From NCBI GenBank assembly GCA_002450925.1, contig DKAU01000131.1:929-12573 (forward strand): a stretch of DNA of 11,645 nucleotides, written 5' to 3'. Below the pieces are notes generated by a model. That model was not told the DNA's origin. It ran no database searches and saw nothing but the letters and a program-made list of their open reading frames with translations. Both the position numbers and the translations under genes were made by a program. The stretch's first letter is position 1. Each line of letters begins with the position of its first letter. Of this stretch, positions 1 to 7,091 are shown piece after piece. Origin of the DNA: Thiobacillus sp. UBA6918. GTDB lineage: Bacteria; Pseudomonadota; Gammaproteobacteria; Burkholderiales; Thiobacillaceae.

Positions 1-1923
1 GAGTCACTGCGCTTTACCCTCACGCACAGCCTGCGCTGGTGCAAGCTTCCATCCCTGTTTGCGGCCAAGCTGGCGCTCGATGAAACGCGTTTCGGCAGCA
101 AGGTGTTCAACGGCACGGCGGCGCAGCAGTACATTCGCGAGCCGTACCGCCGCCGCGTGGCCCTGATGATGGCAAGGCTGGAAGCCAACCTTGTTCATGT
201 GCGCGGACGCATCAAGGGTGAAAAGAAGGAAGCCCCGCTGTTGGCCTATGCAGATGCCCGCAGTTTCCTGGAAGACCTTTACCTGATTCGCGATTCGCTC
301 ATCAGCCATGGTGACCGCACCATAGCAGACGGCGCCTTGCAGGATCTGATTCGCCTCGTGGAAAGTTTCGGCTTCCATCTGCTGCAACTCGACATCCGCC
401 AGGAATCGACCGTGCACACCATGACGGTAGCGGAAATCCTGCGCCAGCTCGATCCGGATTTCGATTACCTGAAGGCGGACGAAGACACCCGCATGCAGGA
501 ACTCTGCAAGTGGGTTTCGCGCCATGGCGATCTTTATGTGAGCGATCTTCCCCTGACCGAAGACGCGCGCAAGACACTCGATGTTTTCCGGCGCGTGGCC
601 AGGCTGCGCAAGGAAGTGGGTGCAGAGACCTTCGGCGCCTATGTCATTTCCATGACCCACACCGCTACGCACGTGATGGAAGTCATGTTCCTTGGACGTC
701 TGGTCGGGCTGGTGTCAAACAACGGCAAGGAGTGGAATTGCCAGTTGTCGGTTTCCCCGTTGTTTGAAACGGTTGAAGACCTCAAGCATAGCGAAGGCGT
801 ACTGCAAACCCTGTTCAGCAATCCTGTCTACCGTGCGTTGCTCAAGTCATCGGGCGACATCCAGGAAGTCATGCTGGGTTATTCGGACTCCTGCAAGGAT
901 GGCGGCATCCTCGCTTCGCAGTGGAATCTGTATCGCGCACAGCTTTCCATCATCGGTATTGCGCAAAGCTACGGCATCGAATGCAGGCTGTTCCACGGCC
1001 GCGGCGGCACGGTTGGTCGCGGCGGCGGTCCGACCCACGAGGCGATTCTTTCGCAACCGCCGGGTACTGTGCACGGGCAGATCAAGTTCACCGAACAGGG
1101 TGAGATGCTCTACTACCGTTACAGCAATCCGGAGACCGCTGCCTACGAAATCGGCATGGGCGCTACCGGCCTTATCAAGGCGAGCTGCGGTCTGCTTGGC
1201 GCGCCGCGCCAGACCGACATTCGCTTTCCGGAAATGATGGCCAGGCTGGCCGAAGCGGGCGAGGCAACTTATCGCAAGCTGACCGAATCCACCCCGGGCT
1301 TCCTGGATTATTTTTATGAAGCCACGCCGGTGCGCGAGATCGGCATGATGAACATCGGCTCGCGTCCCTCGCACCGCAAGAAATCCGACCGTTCCATGAG
1401 CTCGGTTCGCGCCATTCCCTGGGTGTTTGGCTGGGCGCAGTCGCGCCACACCCTGCCGGCCTGGTATGGCATCGGCTCGGCAATCGATGCCTTGTCGAAG
1501 GACAATCCGCAAAACTTGCAACTGCTCAAGGAAATGTACCGCGAGTGGCCGTTCTTCCGCGCGCTGATTTCCAATGTGCAGATGGCGCTGACCAAGGCCG
1601 ACATGCAAATAGCCGCCGAATATGCGGAACTGGCCGAGACCGACGTGGCCAAATCCGTCTACAAGGTCATCGCTGCCGAGTTTGCCAGTACGCTTTCAGG
1701 CGTGTTGGAAGTGGCCGGACTTAAAAGCCCGCTTGAGGAAACCCCGACACTGGCCCTCTCGCTGTCCCGGCGAAAGCCTTACCTGGATCCGCTCAATCAC
1801 ATCCAGGTGCGCCTGATCCGTCGCACGAGAGCCACTGCGGATGAGAAAGAACAGGAAAGGTGGTACATGTCCATGATGCGTTCGATCAATGCGATTGCAT
1901 CCGGCATGCGCAACACGGGTTGA
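1..1923 (+). CDS. ppc: Phosphoenolpyruvate carboxylase, C-terminal 640 residues (5' end outside window)
   Basis: Cytosolic enzyme that adds bicarbonate to PEP to make oxaloacetate, refilling the TCA cycle. The frame is open from base 1, so the N-terminus (including the usual TAHPTE catalytic-His region) lies upstream; the family is about 900 residues, so roughly 280 are missing. Visible signatures: GYSDSCKDGG (877-906), the glycine-rich active-site loop FHGRGGTVGRGGGP (991-1032), TEQGEM (1090-1107), NIGSRPSHRK (1351-1380), RAIPWVFGW and LPAWYGIG just after it, and the invariant C-terminus GMRNTG ending at the TGA. The Cys in GYSDSCKDGG sits where Ala or Asn is more common; the neighbouring catalytic Lys is kept, so activity is expected. 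The gene ends cleanly, with no obvious terminator before the next gene 61 bp downstream. Identification is secure. Confidence 0.97.
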   Translation, partial: ESLRFTLTHSLRWCKLPSLFAAKLALDETRFGSKVFNGTAAQQYIREPYRRRVALMMARLEANLVHVRGRIKGEKKEAPLLAYADARSFLEDLYLIRDSLISHGDRTIADGALQDLIRLVESFGFHLLQLDIRQESTVHTMTVAEILRQLDPDFDYLKADEDTRMQELCKWVSRHGDLYVSDLPLTEDARKTLDVFRRVARLRKEVGAETFGAYVISMTHTATHVMEVMFLGRLVGLVSNNGKEWNCQLSVSPLFETVEDLKHSEGVLQTLFSNPVYRALLKSSGDIQEVMLGYSDSCKDGGILASQWNLYRAQLSIIGIAQSYGIECRLFHGRGGTVGRGGGPTHEAILSQPPGTVHGQIKFTEQGEMLYYRYSNPETAAYEIGMGATGLIKASCGLLGAPRQTDIRFPEMMARLAEAGEATYRKLTESTPGFLDYFYEATPVREIGMMNIGSRPSHRKKSDRSMSSVRAIPWVFGWAQSRHTLPAWYGIGSAIDALSKDNPQNLQLLKEMYREWPFFRALISNVQMALTKADMQIAAEYAELAETDVAKSVYKVIAAEFASTLSGVLEVAGLKSPLEETPTLALSLSRRKPYLDPLNHIQVRLIRRTRATADEKEQERWYMSMMRSINAIASGMRNTG

Positions 1924-1984
1924 TCAACCGGCGCAGAACATTGCGCTATATTGAAGTGTTTTTCAGGTCGCGAGGTTGATTGCG

Positions 1985-2542
1985 ATGGAAGAAACTCAGA
2001 AACCTGCACAGGTCGCCAGGAAGTGGTTCTGGCTTTCGATCCTTGCCAATGCCCTGTTGTTGATCCTGGCTGGCGGCGCGATCCTGTTCGCGTTCACGCT
2101 CAGCTACGACCTGCAGGATGCCAAGATCCAGCTTGAGAAATCAAAGGAAGACAAGCGCAGGGTGGAAGCCTATCTTGCCGAGAGTCGAGCCCGGGTCAAC
2201 GAAGTCGAACGTGAAATCAAGCGCTTGAGCCAGGCACTCAACGCGCCTGATCCGGCACAGGTTGATTCGGGCAAGCCGACATTGCCGGTCAAGGTGCGCT
2301 TCCGGAAGTCTTATCTGGGCATCGGGCTGGTGGCGGTCATCGAAAACACTTCAACGCATTACCTGACATTGGTGCTGACGACGCGCAATCCCACCACATC
2401 CACGGCAAAGCGTTTCCAGATCGAGATCAAGCCCAACGACGACATCGCCTTCGGACATGACGATGGCTGGAAATTCACCTCAGGCGATGAGTTGAACTTG
2501 TACAACGACAACTACCATGCCTTCAAGGCCAGGGTGCCCTGA
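1985..2542 (+). CDS. Small membrane-anchored coiled-coil protein of unknown function
   Basis: A 185-residue protein I do not recognise. It has a short cytosolic N-terminus with basic residues (ARK), one hydrophobic membrane segment (about residues 15-38), a charged heptad-like coiled coil (about 40-85, rich in K/E/R) and a C-terminal domain of about 85 residues that looks beta-rich (PVKVRF, GLVAVIENTS, LTLVLTTRN, FQIEIKPND). The positive-inside pattern suggests the coiled coil and C-domain face the periplasm. I chose ATG 1985 over the in-frame TTG at 1976 because a purine-rich CGAGG lies 9 bases upstream. It lies 61 bp after ppc in the same direction and could be co-transcribed. It converges with the next gene with only 3 bases between stops. 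Coding status is supported by length, codon usage and sensible domain structure; function is unknown. Confidence 0.78.
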   Translation: MEETQKPAQVARKWFWLSILANALLLILAGGAILFAFTLSYDLQDAKIQLEKSKEDKRRVEAYLAESRARVNEVEREIKRLSQALNAPDPAQVDSGKPTLPVKVRFRKSYLGIGLVAVIENTSTHYLTLVLTTRNPTTSTAKRFQIEIKPNDDIAFGHDDGWKFTSGDELNLYNDNYHAFKARVP

Positions 2543-2545
2543 GGC

Positions 2546-3109
2546 TCATTCACCCAGCAGGTTCTTCTTCAAGTCGTCCTGAACGGGTTTCTTGCCCAGC
2601 CAGATCTTGAGCATTGCGGGTCCGATATCGGGCCCCGGAAGCGTGTCCTTGAGACGGTCGTTATGAATGATGCGCACGCTCTCGTCAGCGCCGACATCCA
2701 GGGAAATCCGGTCGTTTTCCCGGGCGTCGAGTCCCTTGAAAGACATGTCCAGCCTGGCCAGCTTGGGTGCCAATTTCGCCAATTCTTCACTACCCAGATT
2801 TGCCTCCAGACCGTCGTGCATGGCCTCCAGCAAACTCTCCGAGTCAACGCTGCGCTTCATCACCATCAGCATCCTGCGCGGCTGTCTGACATGAATGGCG
2901 GAATCGGCATTGCCTGTTTTCGAGGGTAAATACAGAGCGGCCACATAAACGCTCACCAATCCGAATTTCTTGCGGACGCCTGCGCCATTCAGAGATAGCG
3001 GCACATTGTCGAGGCTGACGCCATCTTCCAGCCTTACCCCGGATACTTCAGCGGCGAGCGTAAACCCGCTTGCAGACAGAAACAAAAAGGCAGCGATCAG
3101 TTTGTTCAT
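2546..3109 (-). CDS. Exported chalcone-isomerase-like domain protein
   Basis: A 187-residue protein starting MNKLIAAFLFLSASG, a clear Sec signal peptide with likely cleavage after TLAA (residues 17-20). The mature part matches, by eye, the bacterial chalcone-isomerase-like family (Chalcone_3): a VSGVRL start, LNGAGVRKKF, VSVYVAALYLP, then a helix-rich middle and a C-terminal WLGKKPVQDDLK segment, where the family usually has W[LI]G..P...L. Bacterial members of this family are mostly uncharacterised periplasmic proteins, not proven flavonoid enzymes; a fatty-acid-binding-like fold is known for the superfamily. The start at 3109 is set by a strong AAGGAG (3116-3121 on the minus strand) 6 bases upstream; a longer frame reaching 3190 has no such site and would bury the signal peptide. 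Transcribed on its own, divergent from the DUF302 gene. Confidence 0.86.
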   Translation of the reverse strand: MNKLIAAFLFLSASGFTLAAEVSGVRLEDGVSLDNVPLSLNGAGVRKKFGLVSVYVAALYLPSKTGNADSAIHVRQPRRMLMVMKRSVDSESLLEAMHDGLEANLGSEELAKLAPKLARLDMSFKGLDARENDRISLDVGADESVRIIHNDRLKDTLPGPDIGPAMLKIWLGKKPVQDDLKKNLLGE

Positions 3110-3320
3110 CTTTGGCTCCTTGTCAGATTGGACGTGCATGGCCCGACGGGTGTCCAGGCATGCATTCAGGTCAGGAAAGCCGGCCGGCAACCGCCCCCAT
3201 GATGCGCCAAAACGGGGAATGTGGGTGCTTGTTTAAAATTCCCGGCGGTTTTGTTCTGCTTGCAAGCACAGCAAAGGTAAAATAACAAACTTGAGCCATT
3301 CCAGATACAGGAGCAAAACC
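3110..3320. other. Divergent intergenic region between the chalcone-isomerase-like and DUF302 genes
   Basis: 211 bp that must carry promoters for both flanking genes. I see a perfect 10-bp palindrome GCTTGCAAGC (3258-3267) and a TAAAAT (3278-3283) that could serve as a -10 element for the DUF302 gene, but no -35 at good spacing. No ORF, RNA gene or repeat is convincing here. Confidence 0.4.
3116..3121 (-). promoter_or_regulatory. Ribosome binding site AAGGAG fixing the start of the chalcone-isomerase-like gene
   Basis: The minus strand reads AAGGAG six bases before the ATG whose first base is 3109. It decides between this start and upstream in-frame alternatives, and it agrees with the signal peptide beginning at MNK. 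Confidence 0.85.
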
Positions 3321-3716
3321 ATGAGCGATTACGGATTCGACATCAAGATCAGCGGCCCCTTCGGCGAAGCGGTGGATAAGGTTATTGCGGCACTGAAAGT
3401 GGAGGGGTTTGGCATCCTCACCGATATCGATATTCAGGCCACGATGAAAGCCAAACTCAATGTCGATGGCCGGCCCTATCGTATCCTCGGCGCCTGTAAT
3501 CCGCCGCTGGCAAACCAGGCGCTTACAGCCGAACCCGACGTTGGCCTGCTGCTTCCATGCAATGTGGTGGTGCGTGAAGAAACGGATGGTAGCATTACCG
3601 TGTCATTCCTGGATCCCGGCATCATGGTAAAACTGGTTAGCAACACGGCTGTGCATGGCGTCGCCACCGACGCGCGCGCCAGACTCCAGCGGGTCAAGGA
3701 CAGCCTGGCGGCGTAA
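3321..3716 (+). CDS. DUF302 domain protein
   Basis: A 131-residue cytosolic protein covering essentially one DUF302 domain. Diagnostic features: the opening helix with EAVDKVIAALKVEGFGILTDID (residues 16-37), the conserved stretch RPYRILGACNPPLA (51-64), and GLLLPCNVVV (75-84). The two conserved Cys, C59 and C80, are present. DUF302 proteins are common in proteobacteria, including sulfur oxidisers, but no biochemical role is settled, so none is assigned. ATG 3321 is chosen because AGGAG (3309-3313) lies at proper distance; the earlier in-frame TTG at 3291 has no such site. It is convergent with the large repeat-protein gene, 33 bases apart; that gap holds a short GTCG-TTTA-CGAC inverted repeat too weak to call a terminator. 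Confidence 0.9.
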   Translation: MSDYGFDIKISGPFGEAVDKVIAALKVEGFGILTDIDIQATMKAKLNVDGRPYRILGACNPPLANQALTAEPDVGLLLPCNVVVREETDGSITVSFLDPGIMVKLVSNTAVHGVATDARARLQRVKDSLAA

Positions 3717-3749
3717 ACGCAGTCTTGCTCTGGTGTTGAACCCCGTCGT

Positions 3750-6700
3750 TTACGACAGGATTTTCATTCCCGCTTCATGACAATCCGGACGGAGTATCGT
3801 GCGTTGCGCACCAATTTCCTGCGCAACGGCACGAAAGTCATCACCGGGATTGTGAATCATCCTGGCGGTGAAATCCCGAAGCGTTTCGTCATCGGCAGCA
3901 AAGAGTTCCAGCAGCACACGCCGCTCCTCGGTAAACAGTTTCGCAAGCGAATGGATATCGGCCTCGAATAGCCGCGACAGTACGGACGGTTCATGCTGGA
4001 GCAGGTTCCAGAGTACGGATGTGTCGTGGTCAAACAAATGCCTGAGGACTTCATCATCCTTGCTGAACAAGGCATTCAAAAACAATTCGTCGCTGCGGAA
4101 GAGGGCAACCAGAACGGCATCCGTATGGACAAACAGTTTCTTCAGTACGCCTTCCCGATGGCTGAACAACAACTGCAAATTCTCCGAATCCAGGTTGAAA
4201 ACGCTTTGGAACACCAGCGGCGATGCGGAGAATATCCGCTCGACGACTTGCCTGGATGCAGATAGCACGGAAGCCAGAACGACGTCTTCATGCTGTAGAA
4301 AGGCGCGCAGAATCCCATGGGGAAACGACAGAAGCTGCCATGTCATGTCCGTCCCTGACTCGAGCAGCTGTCGGAATGGCGCGGGAGAGCGATCAAACAC
4401 CAGGCTGATCATGGCTGGCCGGATATCGGCATATTTGCCGTAGTAATGCAGGAACGGTTTCTTGTGTTCGCTTGGACCCAACGCCTGAATGTAATCATGC
4501 ACCTTGGCATCCTTGACCGCGTTCTCTGCAACGGAGAACTCCGGATCGACAATGCGCGTTTGCGACAACAGGCGACGGACAGTCTCTTCCACCTGACCCG
4601 AGGGAGAGCTGTGGAGGAAGTTGATGACCTCAGACAACACGTCGTCTTCCCATGCGAACAAGTCCTCGAGCAGGGTCTTTTCACAGTGCAGTAATGATTC
4701 GATGGCTTCAGGAGTGCAGGAAAACAGGCGCTCCAGAATTTCATCCCTGCGCAGGGCCATCTCCCAGAGCATGGTGTTGGAAGAAAGAAAGAGTTCGCGT
4801 AGTGTCTGGTCTGGTAACTGGAAAATGCGCAGCAAGACGTCAGCCGAGTGCCGGAACAGGTTGATCAGAATCGCGTCGTGACAATCCAGCAGTCTTAGCA
4901 GAACATGATCCGAGTGATCGAACATGCGCTCGATGACTTCGTCGGCTGAGGAAAAAATGCGGCGCAGGGCGTGTGGAGAAAGACCGAACAATGCGCGGCC
5001 AACCAGGGGGTCAGGGGTTACCAGCACGGCGTGCAGGGTACGGTCCGGGTACCAGAAGAACTTGCGCAGGACATCGGGCGGGAGCATCAGCACCGCTGCC
5101 AGCGTGGTGTTCGGCATTTCAAACAATTCCCCAAGGACAGCGTCCGAATGGGAAAAAACCAGGTCGAGCAAATCGGCACCGTCAACCGCTTCCCTGCGCT
5201 CGGCACGAAGCAGGATGTCACTCCGGGCAGCCCCTCCTTCTGGTATCGGAAAACGGTTGAGCCGCAAACGACGGCTATCCTCGGTATCCTGGGTGACCCC
5301 TTGCTGTGGGGGTGTGTCGCCCAGGTGGATGGCCTCGCCAGGCTCTGCAAAGAGTTGGGAAAACATTTGTTTCACTTCGTTTTCCCCCCGTGCCAGCATT
5401 GGCAAAAGCCTGCTGTCATCTGCCGTAATCAGCAGAGTCAATGCCAGCGCACCTTCATCGGGGGAGAAGATCTTCGACAGCACGGCTTCCGAATGACAGA
5501 ACAGGTTCCAGAGGACGCGGTCGGATCGTGTAAACAACCACTCCAGGATTTCCGGCGGCTGCGAAAAAACCCTGCCTAGTACCACGTTGGAGTGGCCGAA
5601 CAGTTTTTCCAGAACCGTGTCGTGCTTGCGAAAAAGGCTGGCCAGTATCGCATCCGGAATATTGATTAATATTTCGATGAAATCCGGCGAGCGCACGAAT
5701 ATCCGACGCGTCACATTCGGTGGATAAAGGAATATGCCGCCTAGCAGATCATCACCATGAGAGAACAGTGAACGAAAAGTCGGTTCCGGATAAGCGAAGA
5801 TGGCCTTGAGTGCATCGGCAGGGAGGACAAGCATATCGTCGATCGTGTCTTCCGATACTGCATCCATTGCCCTCAGCAATAAATCTTCGTCATTAAATAT
5901 GCGGCTAACCAGGCCTGGGTCTGAGAAACGATGATTCGCATAGAATCTCGTCATGGCGGCTTGCTTGCGTGGGCTTTCCATGCGCTCGATCATTGCGAGA
6001 ATGTCGGGTGGGATTGCTGCCGTATCCACCATTGCAAGCCCGCGCTGTTGTTCGATGAAGTTCGATATCGCGCGTGACAAGATTCGGCGGTCATTGATCG
6101 CATCGGCATTTTCTTCCAGCTTTCTTGTGAAAGTCAGAGTCAGGTCTGTCTCCAGCGCAAAGAGATCCTCCAGAAGATAGTCGTCACATGCAAACAAGTT
6201 GCCGAGTGAGTCGCTCGGCCAGTTGAACAGCTCGGCCAGGAACCCCTCTCTTTGCGAGAAAAGGTTGCTGAGATAGAAATCATTTGAATGGCCGAACACC
6301 TGCTGAAGCACGGCATCCTCATGCGCCAGCATGGCTGCGAGCACGCTGTCTTTCGGGATGAATATCTTTTCAAGCACGCGATCATCCTGCTTGAAAATCA
6401 GGTTCAGGGTCGTATCCGACTTGTGTGCCATTTGCCGCAATACTCCATCTGAATGCTGGAGCATTCTGGCAAGCACAAAGTGCGAGTGTCCAAACAGCAA
6501 TTCCAGCACACGCGGTTCATGATGAAACAGGGCCAGCAGGAAACTGTCCGAGGTCCAGAACAGCTTGTGCAACAGATACGGCGCATGGGAGAAGATATTT
6601 GTCAGCAGGCTCGGATCCTGCTCGAATATTCTGGACGTCACTTCATCCGCGTGTCCGGAGATTGAATCGAAAAGTGTGGTTTGCGGCAGACCGTACTTGC

Positions 6701-6848
6701 CGACAAAGGAGGCCAGCAGAAAGGAGCGGGGCATGCGCTCTGCTGCGGTGGGCGTCGGCATCTGCGAAAGGAAACGCCTGCCACGATCGACCACGGCCGG
6801 ATGGATCAGGGAGAACGCTTCTGGGCGGGCGCTATGGTCATCAGACAT
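3750..6848 (-). CDS. Giant 11-residue (undecapeptide) tandem-repeat protein, unknown family
   Basis: A 1032-residue, probably cytosolic protein with no signal peptide or membrane segment. Start ATG at 6848 has AAGG 9 bases upstream. Apart from the N-terminal ~50 residues and linkers, it is built of 11-residue units with consensus H-[SE]-[DP]-x-V-L-x-x-L-F-x, for example HSDAVLGELFE, KHDTVLEKLFG, HTDAVLVALFR. Units fall in four blocks: residues 54-242, 309-473, 556-743 and 809-995, about 15-17 units each. Hydrophobic residues sit at positions 5, 6, 9 and 10; Pro or an acidic residue is frequent at positions 2-3. That fits a short helix per unit started by an S/D/P N-cap, stacked as a solenoid, rather than one long coiled coil. 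Linkers carry related entry motifs: VGKYG (49-53), YANHRF (303-308), YGKYAD (803-808). The unit register slips by one residue in a few places (near 187 and 611). The repeats are divergent at DNA level, so old. I do not recognise the family and assign no function; a binding scaffold is the default guess. It is divergent from the encapsulin gene, 243 bp apart. Confidence 0.93.
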   Translation of the reverse strand: MSDDHSARPEAFSLIHPAVVDRGRRFLSQMPTPTAAERMPRSFLLASFVGKYGLPQTTLFDSISGHADEVTSRIFEQDPSLLTNIFSHAPYLLHKLFWTSDSFLLALFHHEPRVLELLFGHSHFVLARMLQHSDGVLRQMAHKSDTTLNLIFKQDDRVLEKIFIPKDSVLAAMLAHEDAVLQQVFGHSNDFYLSNLFSQREGFLAELFNWPSDSLGNLFACDDYLLEDLFALETDLTLTFTRKLEENADAINDRRILSRAISNFIEQQRGLAMVDTAAIPPDILAMIERMESPRKQAAMTRFYANHRFSDPGLVSRIFNDEDLLLRAMDAVSEDTIDDMLVLPADALKAIFAYPEPTFRSLFSHGDDLLGGIFLYPPNVTRRIFVRSPDFIEILINIPDAILASLFRKHDTVLEKLFGHSNVVLGRVFSQPPEILEWLFTRSDRVLWNLFCHSEAVLSKIFSPDEGALALTLLITADDSRLLPMLARGENEVKQMFSQLFAEPGEAIHLGDTPPQQGVTQDTEDSRRLRLNRFPIPEGGAARSDILLRAERREAVDGADLLDLVFSHSDAVLGELFEMPNTTLAAVLMLPPDVLRKFFWYPDRTLHAVLVTPDPLVGRALFGLSPHALRRIFSSADEVIERMFDHSDHVLLRLLDCHDAILINLFRHSADVLLRIFQLPDQTLRELFLSSNTMLWEMALRRDEILERLFSCTPEAIESLLHCEKTLLEDLFAWEDDVLSEVINFLHSSPSGQVEETVRRLLSQTRIVDPEFSVAENAVKDAKVHDYIQALGPSEHKKPFLHYYGKYADIRPAMISLVFDRSPAPFRQLLESGTDMTWQLLSFPHGILRAFLQHEDVVLASVLSASRQVVERIFSASPLVFQSVFNLDSENLQLLFSHREGVLKKLFVHTDAVLVALFRSDELFLNALFSKDDEVLRHLFDHDTSVLWNLLQHEPSVLSRLFEADIHSLAKLFTEERRVLLELFAADDETLRDFTARMIHNPGDDFRAVAQEIGAQRTILRPDCHEAGMKILS
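3864..4424 (-). repeat. Undecapeptide repeat block 4 (residues 809-995)
   Basis: About 17 units from IRPAMISLVFD to ADDETLRDFTA, preceded by the YGKYAD entry motif. The protein then ends in about 37 non-repeat residues that may cap the array. Confidence 0.85.
4620..5183 (-). repeat. Undecapeptide repeat block 3 (residues 556-743)
   Basis: About 17 units from DGADLLDLVFS to WEDDVLSEVIN, including the clearest copies of the consensus (HSDAVLGELFE, HSDHVLLRLLD, HSADVLLRIFQ). One 12-residue unit occurs near residue 611. No GKY-type entry motif precedes this block. Confidence 0.85.
5430..5924 (-). repeat. Undecapeptide repeat block 2 (residues 309-473)
   Basis: About 15 units from SDPGLVSRIFN to PDEGALALTLL. 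Position-2 prolines are frequent here (YPEP, YPPN, QPPE), which argues against a continuous helix through the block. It is followed by a Gly/Pro-rich, charged linker (about residues 490-555) that is probably flexible. Confidence 0.85.
6123..6689 (-). repeat. Undecapeptide repeat block 1 (residues 54-242)
   Basis: About 17 consecutive 11-residue units starting LPQTTLFDSIS, with one extra Gly at residue 65 and one 12-residue unit near residue 187 (HSNDFYLSNLFS). Positions 5/6 and 9/10 are hydrophobic in nearly every unit. It degenerates after LETDLTLTFTR, where a helical linker begins. Confidence 0.85.
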
Positions 6849-7091
6849 GATTTTCAGCCTTGTTCATTTCTTTATTGCAGGCTCTGACAAGTTGGGTCAG
6901 CCACCCTCTTCCTGACTAATTTGCTCAACAATAAGACCTTGCCAAGAGGCAATTCTATGATTTCATTGAGTTTGATTTTACGGTTTCCACGTGGTATTAC
7001 GATATTAAAATATTTATATTCCCTAATAGCATAATACGAACTATATTGAGAAAGGCAAGTTTGCCAACCAACCACCACGAGGAGAGGATTC
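6849..7091. promoter_or_regulatory. AT-rich divergent intergenic region between the repeat-protein gene and the encapsulin operon
   Basis: 243 bp, clearly more AT-rich than its surroundings, especially 6955-7050 (runs such as ATTAAAATATTTATATT). It must hold promoters for both directions. Two perfect inverted repeats use the same half-site: TTGCC-AAGA-GGCAA (6939-6952) and GGCAA-GT-TTGCC (7054-7065), with opposite half-site orientation. CATAAT (7030-7035) and TATATT (7042-7047) are possible -10 elements for the operon, but no convincing -35 sits at 16-18 bp from either. The GAGGAGAG just before 7092 is the encapsulin ribosome binding site. Confidence 0.55.

Noticed and set aside
4..1608. Long minus-strand open frames at 4-672 and 847-1608, opposite ppc
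   Set aside because: They are antisense to a gene with clear catalytic motifs throughout, have no recognisable domains and have the composition expected of a reverse-frame shadow.
1924..1984. TATATT (1947-1952) as a -10 promoter element for the gene at 1985
   Set aside because: No -35 element at 16-18 bp; the nearest TTGA-like sequence is 21 bp away. Read-through from ppc is as likely.
3291..3320. TTG start giving a 10-residue longer DUF302 protein
   Set aside because: No Shine-Dalgarno precedes it, while AGGAG stands at correct spacing before ATG 3321, which also matches the family's N-terminus.
3745..3756. Bidirectional terminator between the DUF302 gene and the repeat-protein gene (GTCG-TTTA-CGAC)
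   Set aside because: The stem is only 4 bp with no T-run of useful length on either side, and it overlaps the stop codon of the minus-strand gene.
4971..5579. 202-residue plus-strand frame inside the repeat-protein gene
   Set aside because: Its apparent periodicity is the echo of the 33-bp DNA period of the 11-residue repeats read on the other strand.
3750..6848. Repeat protein as a hendecad coiled coil, HEAT/TPR solenoid or TALE-like array
   Set aside because: Frequent prolines at unit position 2 break a continuous helix, the unit is 11 rather than 30-40 residues, and no TALE-type or TPR-type signature residues are present.
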